Part shown: positions 29,111-35,347 of the stretch, one piece after another | How the letters are laid out: every line of letters begins with the position of its first letter | Numbering within the stretch: position 1 is the stretch's first letter | NCBI GenBank assembly: GCA_009693325.1 | Contig: SHXM01000003.1 | Location: forward strand, 1-48,883 | DNA from: Rhodoferax sp. | GTDB taxonomy: Bacteria > Pseudomonadota > Gammaproteobacteria > Burkholderiales > Burkholderiaceae_C | Direction of reading: 5' to 3' | Length of the DNA stretch: 48,883 bases | Position numbers and translations under genes: made by a program | Notes under the pieces: generated by a model | Told to the model about the DNA's origin: nothing | What the model saw: the letters and a program-made list of their open reading frames with translations, nothing else | The model's database searches: none

Positions 29111-30094
29111 TCAGCTGCCGATCTTGACCAAGGTACGGCCCCTTACCCGACCGTCCATCAAGGCATGGGCAGCGTCAATCGCCCCGTCCAGCGGCAACTC
29201 CTGAACCATGGTCTCGAGCAGGGCGGGGTCGAGATCGCGGGCAATTCGCGCCCAGGCGCGCTGGCGACGAGACAAAGGCGCCATCACCGAATCGATGCCC
29301 ACCAGGGCCACGCCGCGCAAGATAAAGGGCATGACGGTGCTTGCCAAATCCATGCCCTGGGCCAGACCGCAGGCAGCGACCACGCCGCCGTAACGGGTTT
29401 GGGCCAGCGCGTTGGCCAAAGTGTGCGAGCCCACCGCGTCCACCACGCCGGCCCAGCGTTCTTTTTGCAAGGCTTTGCCCGGGCTGGCCAGCATGGCCCG
29501 GTCCATCACACTGCTGGCCCCCAAGGCTTTGAGGTAAGTTTCTTCAGACGCCCGGCCGGTAGCCGCCACCACGGTATAGCCCAGACGGCCCAGCAGCGCA
29601 ATAGCCACGCTACCCACGCCGCCGCTCGCCCCTGTGACTAGCACCTCGCCAGCGTCGGGCCTCAGGCCATGGTCTTCCAGTGCCAGCACACACAACATCG
29701 CGGTGTAGCCAGCCGTCCCAACGGCCATCGCCTGGCGCAGGCTCAAAGCCTGGGGCAGACGGATCAGCCAATCGCCCTTGAGCCGAGCTGTCTCGGCCAA
29801 ACAGCCCCAGTGGGTCTCGCCTGCGCCCCAGCCGTTGTGCACGGCCAAGTCTCCGACCTGCCAGTCCGGGTGATTGGATGCGACTACGGTACCAGCGCCG
29901 TCAACGCCGGCAACCATGGGCCACTGGCGCACCACTGGCCCCCGGTTGGTGATGGCCAAGCCGTCCTTGTAGTTCAAGGTGGCGTAGGACACCGCCAAGG
30001 TCACGTCCGCGGCAGGCAGCTGCGCCGCGTCAACCGATTTCACGGTGGCGCGAAAGCCGCCATCATTTTCCAAGACCAGCGCCCTGAACATCAT
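29111..30094 (-). CDS. acuI: AcuI/YhdH-type acrylyl-CoA reductase
   Basis: This 327-residue zinc-free medium-chain dehydrogenase/reductase matches the AcuI/YhdH group. That group reduces toxic acrylyl-CoA to propionyl-CoA with NADPH in DMSP, acrylate and 3-hydroxypropionate metabolism. It has the substrate region ATLNYKDGLAIT and the cofactor motif VTGASGGVGSVA in the Rossmann part. GTAGYTAMLCVLALE is typical of the group. No zinc-binding cysteine cluster is present. Two adjacent ATGs (30094, 30091) are possible starts; upstream codons look non-coding. With prpE close by, propionyl-CoA is a likely shared product. Confidence 0.82.
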   Translation of the reverse strand: MMFRALVLENDGGFRATVKSVDAAQLPAADVTLAVSYATLNYKDGLAITNRGPVVRQWPMVAGVDGAGTVVASNHPDWQVGDLAVHNGWGAGETHWGCLAETARLKGDWLIRLPQALSLRQAMAVGTAGYTAMLCVLALEDHGLRPDAGEVLVTGASGGVGSVAIALLGRLGYTVVAATGRASEETYLKALGASSVMDRAMLASPGKALQKERWAGVVDAVGSHTLANALAQTRYGGVVAACGLAQGMDLASTVMPFILRGVALVGIDSVMAPLSRRQRAWARIARDLDPALLETMVQELPLDGAIDAAHALMDGRVRGRTLVKIGS

Positions 30095-30130
30095 TTTAAA
30101 AATCCAATTTGACAAACCATTCCCTTGGCC

Positions 30131-30160
30131 TGTGTTGTTTGCCGCAGCCGCTGCAACACA
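30131..30160. promoter_or_regulatory. Inverted repeat between acuI and the NlpC/P60 gene
   Basis: TGTGTTG and CAACACA form 7-bp arms with a 16-nt spacer. A second symmetric element GCAGCCGCTGC (30144-30154) overlaps the right arm. It lies 37-66 nt before acuI and 59-88 nt before the divergent gene, so it could regulate either or form RNA structure. Confidence 0.35.
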
Positions 30161-30181
30161 ATTGGGCGAGCTGCCTGAACA

Positions 30182-30211
30182 TTGACAACCCAGCGGGGAC
30201 GACGCTATCCT
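30182..30211 (+). promoter_or_regulatory. Sigma-70 promoter of the NlpC/P60 gene
   Basis: A perfect -35 TTGACA (30182-30187) is followed after 18 nt by TATCCT (30206-30211). Transcription should start near 30218, directly at the ATG, which suggests a leaderless mRNA. No Shine-Dalgarno sequence is visible. Confidence 0.6.
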
Positions 30212-30218
30212 ACCCGGG

Positions 30219-30749
30219 ATGCGAGGCCTAATCCTACTGGCGTTCGTGTTGGCTCTGGCCGCACCAGCCCATGCCAATCCGAGCGCTGCACCCGACGACC
30301 TAGAGCGCCTGCTGCTCGAAAAAGGTCTGCTGCTGCGCCTGGAACAGGTGCGACAAACCGCCACTGAACAGGCCGCGACGCTGGTTTTCAATGCGCTGGG
30401 CTTCATGGGCCGTCCCTACCTGCGAGGAGGGACCACAGCCGAAACCGGCTTTGATTGCAGTGGCTTTGTCAAGGCCATGTACGAACAGAGCGCCGACACG
30501 GTTTTACCGCGCAGCGCAGCCCAGCAGGCAGCCGAGACCCAAAAAATTGAACGCTCCGAGCTCCTGCCGGGTGACCTGGTGTTTTTCAACACCATGCGCC
30601 GCACCTTCAGCCATGTTGGCATTTATGTCGGTGGGGGCAAGTTTGTTCATTCGCCAAAGCCCGGGGTCGAGGTTCGTGTCGATGACATGGCTCAAACCTA
30701 CTGGCGCAAGCGCTTTGACGGCGCGCGCCGGGTTCAGACGCGGCAATAA
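30219..30749 (+). CDS. Secreted NlpC/P60 cell-wall peptidase
   Basis: This 176-residue exported protein has a signal peptide (hydrophobic 3-17, AHA before the probable cleavage after residue 19). An NlpC/P60 domain follows that cleaves peptidoglycan stem peptides. The catalytic Cys80 is in FDCSGFV, His132 in FSHVGIYVGGG and a third polar residue, His144, in KFVHSP. The fold is complete with LLPGDLVFFN. There is no SH3 or LysM anchor, so it acts as a free periplasmic domain like Spr/MepS, but it has no lipobox. It is divergent from acuI and has its own promoter. Confidence 0.88.
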   Translation: MRGLILLAFVLALAAPAHANPSAAPDDLERLLLEKGLLLRLEQVRQTATEQAATLVFNALGFMGRPYLRGGTTAETGFDCSGFVKAMYEQSADTVLPRSAAQQAAETQKIERSELLPGDLVFFNTMRRTFSHVGIYVGGGKFVHSPKPGVEVRVDDMAQTYWRKRFDGARRVQTRQ

Positions 30750-30760
30750 GATGTTCTCAG

Positions 30761-30782
30761 GCCGGCTAGCTAGCCAGCCGGC
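30761..30782. terminator. GC hairpin between convergent genes
   Basis: GCCGGCT and AGCCGGC form a 7-bp GC-rich stem with an 8-nt loop, 12 nt after the NlpC/P60 stop and overlapping the last codons of the DUF6172 gene. No T-tract follows on either strand, so terminator function is tentative. Confidence 0.35.
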
Positions 30783-31081
30783 GGCATGGTGGGCTCGGCT
30801 TTAACTTTGCGGTGAGCGGCCCGGCCGATGATGTCGACAAAAAACCCTGCCGCCCCGCCCTTGGCCGCAGCGTCCATCAGAGCGATGAGCGTGGCCACAT
30901 GCACCGGGGACGCATCGATCTCGGTCAAGCCAAATTGGCAGGTAAAGTCCCAGTAGTCGGCGCCCTCTGGCAGAGCGGCGCGGCGCTGCCTTGCCATGTA
31001 TTTCCGCACATCGTGCTTGCTTGCTTCAAGCAGGCGGTCCGGGTGCCGGCCCTCGATGACAAGTTGGAATGTTTTTTTCAT
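30770..31081 (-). CDS. DUF6172 family protein
   Basis: The 103-residue protein is a conserved proteobacterial unknown. It begins MKKTFQLVIEGRHPDRLLEA and contains a basic helix (KHDVRKYMARQRRAALPEG) followed by DYWDFTCQFG. This is the DUF6172 signature as I recall it. No catalytic motif, signal or membrane segment is seen, so it should be cytoplasmic. A GTG three codons upstream is an alternative start. It stands 70 nt after idnD on the same strand and may be read from that operon, but it is unlikely to share its function. Confidence 0.7.
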   Translation of the reverse strand: MKKTFQLVIEGRHPDRLLEASKHDVRKYMARQRRAALPEGADYWDFTCQFGLTEIDASPVHVATLIALMDAAAKGGAAGFFVDIIGRAAHRKVKAEPTMPPAG

Positions 31082-31151
31082 GTCAGCCACAGTCGCTGAG
31101 CAGACGCCCGGGCCGATCGCAACGCTTTTGGCCGGGTTTGGCAGCGATCAA

Positions 31152-32204
31152 TCATGCGGCCGACGCTTCTTCTTGAAAAGCAATTTGCACCTTTAGCGAC
31201 TGGCTTTTGTCAGCCGCCAGCGCAAAGGCTTCCAGCGCGCGGCTCATCGGCAGCACCTGTGTGATCACCGGCCGGCCATCAATCAAACCGCTGTTGAGGA
31301 ACTGCACGGCCGTGGCAAATTCAGCATGAAAGCGAAAAGTGCCCCGAAGGTCCACCTCTTTGGCGACGATCTGGTTCATCGGCAAACTCATGTCACCCCC
31401 CAGCCCGACAGTCACGAGTACGCCGCGTGGCGCAATCACATCGAGCGCGCTGAGCACCGCAGCAGCACTTCCTGAGGCTTCGAAAACTGCGTCAAACTGG
31501 CCTTTATCAGCCTTGTATTTGTCAAGCCCCTGGGCATCGGCACGCAGGTTGATGGTCTCGTCTGCGCCCATTTTTATCGCGCAGGCCAATGGCAGATCGG
31601 CAATGTCGACCGCAACAATGCGCGCCGCACCAGCGCGGCGCAGTGCGCCAATCAGCAGCGAACCAATCGGGCCACAACCGGTCACCAGCACCTGCTTGCC
31701 CAGCACGCCACCCGCTCGCACAATCGCATGCAGGCCAACTGACAAGGGCTCTGCCAGGGCCGCCTCGGACAGGCTCAGGTGGTCCGCAATGACATGCGCC
31801 TGGCCGGCATCAATGACCAGTTTTTCGCTGAATGCGCCCTGGATGTGGGGAAATGGCATGGCGCTCCCGTAAAAACGCATAAACAGGCAGTGGTTGTGCT
31901 GCCCAGCCTGGCAAAACTTGCATCCCCCGCAGGGCCGGGAAGGGGAAATGGCGATGCGTTGGCCGACCTGCAGGCCGTTAACCTTGCCGCCCACAGCCTC
32001 AACAACACCCGAAACCTCATGGCCCAGGGCCATAGGCTGCTTGATGCGCACCGCGCCAAAACCGCCATGTTGGTAGTAATGCAGGTCAGAGCCGCAAATG
32101 CCGCCAAAAGCCACTTGCACCAGCAGTTGCTGCTCTCCCAGACTAGGCGTTTGAATGTGCTCAAGCCTCAGATCTTCGGCCGCATGGCAAATCAGGGCAC
32201 GCAT
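31152..32204 (-). CDS. idnD: L-idonate 5-dehydrogenase
   Basis: IdnD oxidises L-idonate to 5-keto-D-gluconate with NAD(P). The 350-residue zinc alcohol dehydrogenase begins MRALICHAAEDLRLE. Catalytic zinc ligands are seen at Cys37 (GICGSDLHYY), His62 and Glu63 (GHE). The structural zinc site is Cys92, 95, 98 and 106 (CGGCKFCQAGQHNHC). The dinucleotide motif is GCGPIG (176-181). The GGFGAVRIKQPMALGHE stretch and the adjacent gluconate 5-dehydrogenase support idonate over sorbitol or threonine. It follows the SDR gene by 11 nt in the same operon. Confidence 0.88.
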   Translation of the reverse strand: MRALICHAAEDLRLEHIQTPSLGEQQLLVQVAFGGICGSDLHYYQHGGFGAVRIKQPMALGHEVSGVVEAVGGKVNGLQVGQRIAISPSRPCGGCKFCQAGQHNHCLFMRFYGSAMPFPHIQGAFSEKLVIDAGQAHVIADHLSLSEAALAEPLSVGLHAIVRAGGVLGKQVLVTGCGPIGSLLIGALRRAGAARIVAVDIADLPLACAIKMGADETINLRADAQGLDKYKADKGQFDAVFEASGSAAAVLSALDVIAPRGVLVTVGLGGDMSLPMNQIVAKEVDLRGTFRFHAEFATAVQFLNSGLIDGRPVITQVLPMSRALEAFALAADKSQSLKVQIAFQEEASAA

Positions 32205-32215
32205 GGTTGGTCCTC

Positions 32216-33001
32216 TCAAAGTGTGGCGGTCAAGCCGCCATCGACATACAAAATATGGCCGTTGACAAATCGGGAGGCGTCGCTGGCCAAGAATACCACC
32301 GCCCCGCCCAGATCCTCGACATCGCCCCAGCGCCGGCTTGGGGTACGCCCGACCAGCCAACTGGTGAACTGCGGATCTGCTGCCAATTTTTCAGTCAGCT
32401 CGGTTTTGAAATAGCCCGGTCCGATGCCGTTCACATTCAGGCCCAGCGGGCCCCAATCAATGGCCATGCCCTTGGTGAGCATTTTGAGCGCACCCTTGCT
32501 CGCCGTGTAAGGCGCAATGCCGGGGCGACCAAGTTCACTTTGCACCGAGCAGATATTGATGATCTTGCCGCGTCCGCGCGAAATCATGTGGCGCGCCACC
32601 GCCTGACCGACCAAAAAGGCGCTGTCCAAGTTGGTTTTCATCAGGGTATGCCAATCGCTTTGGGCAAATTCATGCAACGGGCCGCGAATCTGGATGCCTG
32701 CGTTGTTGACCAAAATGTCCACTGCACCGGCGGTTTCCAGCGCCTTAACGCCCTGAGCCACCGCGTCGGCATCGGTAACATCAAATAGCGCCGTGCTGAC
32801 TGACAGGCCTTCCGCACGCAGCAGCGTGGCGGCAGCAGCGAGCTTGTCAGCACCGCGCCCATTGAGTACCAATTGCGCGCCGGCCTGCCCCAAGGCACGC
32901 GCCAGCGCCAGACCGATGCCTGCCGAAGAGCCGGTGATCAGTGCCCGCCGGCCCTGCAGCCCAAAAGAATCAAGTACCGCCACAGGCTTTGGATTTGTCA
33001 T
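32216..33001 (-). CDS. idnO: Gluconate 5-dehydrogenase (SDR)
   Basis: This short-chain dehydrogenase probably reduces 5-keto-D-gluconate to D-gluconate, the step after IdnD. Its 261 residues hold the cofactor motif TGSSAGIG (23-30), NNAG (99-102) and the catalytic Ser152, Tyr165 and Lys169 (YTASKG). The C-terminal VNGHILYVDGGLTATL is typical of gluconate 5-dehydrogenases. The ATG at 33001 fits the family. Thirteen further upstream codons are open but not conserved. Gene neighbours idnD and gntK make the assignment firm. Confidence 0.87.
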   Translation of the reverse strand: MTNPKPVAVLDSFGLQGRRALITGSSAGIGLALARALGQAGAQLVLNGRGADKLAAAATLLRAEGLSVSTALFDVTDADAVAQGVKALETAGAVDILVNNAGIQIRGPLHEFAQSDWHTLMKTNLDSAFLVGQAVARHMISRGRGKIINICSVQSELGRPGIAPYTASKGALKMLTKGMAIDWGPLGLNVNGIGPGYFKTELTEKLAADPQFTSWLVGRTPSRRWGDVEDLGGAVVFLASDASRFVNGHILYVDGGLTATL

Positions 33002-33136
33002 GGAAAAAGGTCTCCGCTGTCTGGTTGAAACGGACCGCACAGGCGGCGGTGAGGTGGGTCATGCGCTAAGGCAGAAAAGAGCACGCAACCTGGCATGGAG
33101 CCGCGAATTGGGTGATAGCACTCGCTTGTTAGCGGC

Positions 33137-33475
33137 CTACCCCTTGGGCATGGGAAATTCTTCAGCGCTGAAAACAGTGTGGAAAACGGTTCCATCAAAC
33201 ATGTCGATCAGGCCTTTGGAGACCTCACGGCTGCGCTGGCGAACCTCGGAGGCGAGGGCCAATTCGATGGATTCTCGGCTCGGGTAGCGCACCGACAAAA
33301 CCATCTCCAAGCGCGGATCGCTGACGTCACTTTCTACCTGGCGCAGCACCCGCACCTCTTGGGCGCCCGGAAAACGGGTCCATAGGGGCACCAGGTGCTC
33401 ATGGATATAGCTGTCAAAGGCTTCTTCAAAACCAGGTCTGACTTGACCGCGAAAAAATGCACAGCGGATGAACAT
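33137..33475 (-). CDS. Small dimeric alpha/beta-barrel-like protein, unknown function
   Basis: I cannot name this 112-residue protein. It starts MFIRCAFFRGQVRPG. Its pattern of beta strands and amphipathic helices (YIHEHLVPLWTRFPGAQEV, then EMVLSVRYPSRESIELAL) resembles EthD/Dabb-type dimeric ferredoxin-fold proteins, which bind small hydrophobic or oxidised substrates. It is cytoplasmic, with no catalytic motif evident. It lies 38 nt after gntK and 135 nt before the SDR gene, so it belongs to the ketogluconate operon and may serve in it. Confidence 0.6.
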   Translation of the reverse strand: MFIRCAFFRGQVRPGFEEAFDSYIHEHLVPLWTRFPGAQEVRVLRQVESDVSDPRLEMVLSVRYPSRESIELALASEVRQRSREVSKGLIDMFDGTVFHTVFSAEEFPMPKG

Positions 33476-33513
33476 GGTGGGCTTTCGGTGCGAAATAAAA
33501 CGAGGTAGCGGAT

Positions 33514-34095
33514 TTAGCCAGTAGCCGGGCTTGCCCCGAGCCCGCTGATAGAGAGCGCGACCAAACGCGGCAGCGGCAATCTAATATCCAGGGAAATGAC
33601 ATCGGCCTCGTCGGCCTGCGGCCGCTCCAAGGCTTGCAACTGGCTGGCCAGCAAGCCGGTGTGCATATAGTGACCAACGCGCTGCGCCATGCGCTGTCGG
33701 ATCAATTCGGGCTCGCCGTCCAAAAAAACAAAACATACTGCCGGGCAGATGCGCCGAATGCGGTCGCGGTAGGCCCGCTTGAGGGCCGAGCAGGCCACGA
33801 TACGGCCGCGAGGGGACTGCTCATCAACGGCGGCGAGGTAGCTGCCAACACGGTCTAACCAGGGCAGGCGGTCAGCGTCTTCTAGGGGGATACCCGATCG
33901 CATTTTGTCGACGCTGAGCGGCTCATGCAGGTCGTCGCCGTCAAGCATGCGCAGTTGCAAGGCGTCGGCCAAGGCGCTTGCCACGGTGGATTTTCCGCTG
34001 CCGCAAACACCCATCACGACAATCGCGCTGGCCTTGGGCGCAGCAGAAAAAGACGTGGCTGGCACAGGCGTCAGTGGCGGTGGCCCAGCAAGCAT
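33514..34095 (-). CDS. gntK: Gluconokinase
   Basis: Gluconokinase phosphorylates D-gluconate to 6-phosphogluconate, feeding the pentose phosphate and Entner-Doudoroff routes. The 193 residues contain the P-loop GVCGSGKS (29-36) and LDGDDLH (51-57). The family signature MRSGIPLEDADRLPWL is at about 65-80. YMHTGLLASQLQALE is conserved. An N-terminal extension of about 22 residues overlaps the end of the 2-hydroxyacid dehydrogenase gene by 25 nt. A start near the V/M residues just before the P-loop would be shorter but has no clear ribosome site. Confidence 0.93.
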   Translation of the reverse strand: MLAGPPPLTPVPATSFSAAPKASAIVVMGVCGSGKSTVASALADALQLRMLDGDDLHEPLSVDKMRSGIPLEDADRLPWLDRVGSYLAAVDEQSPRGRIVACSALKRAYRDRIRRICPAVCFVFLDGEPELIRQRMAQRVGHYMHTGLLASQLQALERPQADEADVISLDIRLPLPRLVALSISGLGASPATG

Positions 34096-35033
34096 TCTGG
34101 CACCGGTGTTAGGGCGGGCCGGCCCGCCAAGACCGCCTGCATGTTGGCAAAAGCCAGATCAGCCATGGCCTGTCGGGTCTGGTGGGTGGCGCTCGCCATG
34201 TGCGGCGTCAGCACCAGGTTGGGCATGTCCCGCAACACCTGCGGCACATTGGGCTCATCGGCAAACACATCGAGCGCGGCACCCGCAATGCCACCGGATT
34301 GCAGGGCCTCAATCAGGGCCTGCTCGTCAACCACGCTGCCGCGTGCCACATTGATCAGGTAGCCCGCCGGACCCAGAGCGGCCAGCACCCCGGCATTGAC
34401 GAGGTGCCGGGTGCCCTGCCCGCCCGGCGTGATGACAAGCAAAAAATCAACCTCAGCCGCCAGCTGGGCGGCACTCGGATAAAAAACAAAGCCTGAACCA
34501 GGCTTCTCGCTGCGGCCGGTATAGGCGATTGACATTTTGAAGGCCAAAGCCCGCTGGGCAATCGCCATGCCAATACGGCCCAGGCCAACAATACCCAGGC
34601 GGGCACCTGAAAATTTTCTGCCCAGGGGCATGGGCCCGGAAGGCCAGCGCCCCGCCCTGACATAGTGATCTGCCTGCGCGATGTTTCGGCTCAGAGACAA
34701 CATCAAACCCATTGCCAGGTCTGCCACGTCATCGGTTAACACCCCGGGCGTGTGCGTCACCATGACACCACGGCCGACTGCGGCCTGAACATCAATGCCG
34801 TCATAGCCAACACCAAAAACCGATACCAGCTTCAGGTTGGGCAGTTGCTCAAGCAGGGCGCTGGGCACCAGCGACTCCCCGCCCGCCGCCAGGCCCAGAA
34901 TACGCGGCGCCAATTGGGCAAAGCAAGTGGCGTCCGCTTCGTGTGCACAGTCGTGCACAACAAACACCTCTTTGAGGGCTTTGAGATAGAGCGGATGTAC
35001 CTTGGCAACAGCCAGGATTTCAGACTTTAACAA
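34071..35033 (-). CDS. D-2-hydroxyacid dehydrogenase, probable 2-ketogluconate/hydroxypyruvate reductase
   Basis: This 320-residue protein is a D-isomer-specific 2-hydroxyacid dehydrogenase. It shows the NAD(P) motif GLGRIG (150-155) and catalytic Arg231 (VARGS), Glu260 (ADEP) and His278 (TPHMA). It heads the operon gntK-unknown-idnO-idnD. The context suggests reduction of 2-keto-D-gluconate to gluconate (GhrB-like), although glyoxylate or hydroxypyruvate are equally possible on sequence alone. Translation must start at a TTG (35033), since no ATG or GTG precedes the conserved region. Confidence 0.8.
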   Translation of the reverse strand: MLKSEILAVAKVHPLYLKALKEVFVVHDCAHEADATCFAQLAPRILGLAAGGESLVPSALLEQLPNLKLVSVFGVGYDGIDVQAAVGRGVMVTHTPGVLTDDVADLAMGLMLSLSRNIAQADHYVRAGRWPSGPMPLGRKFSGARLGIVGLGRIGMAIAQRALAFKMSIAYTGRSEKPGSGFVFYPSAAQLAAEVDFLLVITPGGQGTRHLVNAGVLAALGPAGYLINVARGSVVDEQALIEALQSGGIAGAALDVFADEPNVPQVLRDMPNLVLTPHMASATHQTRQAMADLAFANMQAVLAGRPALTPVPECLLGHRH

Positions 35034-35080
35034 TGCAGGCCTGCCGGATGCGCAAAAAAATAGCGTCGGAAATGGTAGCG

Positions 35081-35121
35081 CGCTTCAAACTCCCCAAGCA
35101 TCCGTGTTTACCCTTGAAGCG
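35081..35121. repeat. 8-bp inverted repeat with 25-nt loop
   Basis: CGCTTCAA (35081-35088) and TTGAAGCG (35114-35121) are perfect arms. They lie 48-88 nt before the minus-strand operon start. A run of seven T on that strand follows at 35060-35054. It may be an operator or a leader structure. Confidence 0.4.
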
Positions 35122-35242
35122 ACCCCTGTTCGGGGCCTGCCGGTACCGAGAAGAGGCCTGCGTCAGGGCGGCGAGGGCGCAATGTCCGGGCCAGCAGCGC
35201 TTGTGAAGGCCAGCGCGTAGTGGTTTACCCTCTTTTGGTGAA

Positions 35243-35259
35243 GTTACAGAAATGTTACA
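35243..35259 (+). promoter_or_regulatory. Paired GTTACA repeats, one helical turn apart
   Basis: GTTACA occurs at 35243-35248 and 35254-35259, an 11-bp period. Including the preceding base each is a 7-mer (A/T)GTTACA with a 4-nt spacer, the geometry of OmpR/PhoB-type sites. The role is inferred. Confidence 0.3.
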
Positions 35260-35292
35260 AGATCTCTCCAATGCCGGTTCTGCTCACCGCCG

Positions 35293-35316
35293 CCAAGGCG
35301 CCTGAGGTGGCCTTGG
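35293..35316 (+). repeat. Leader hairpin of the ABC importer operon
   Basis: CCAAGGC and GCCTTGG form a 7-bp stem with a 10-nt loop, ending 31 nt before the substrate-binding protein ATG. It would lie in the 5' leader of the mRNA. Confidence 0.3.
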
Positions 35317-35347
35317 GTGTTTGCCAATCTTGCAAGGCTGAAACAAC

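Larger units (their letters stand above)
35034..35347. promoter_or_regulatory. Divergent control region between ketogluconate operon and ABC importer
   Basis: No credible gene lies in these 314 nt. The region holds an 8-bp inverted repeat (35081-35121), a small CCCC/GGGG hairpin at 35123-35135, two GTTACA repeats and a 7-bp hairpin near the importer start. Promoters for both directions must be here, but no strong sigma-70 pair is obvious. Confidence 0.5.

Noticed and set aside
35002-35271. Small open frames in the divergent region on both strands
   Set aside because: No ribosome-binding sites or family features were seen, and they overlap the dehydrogenase start or the structured repeats.
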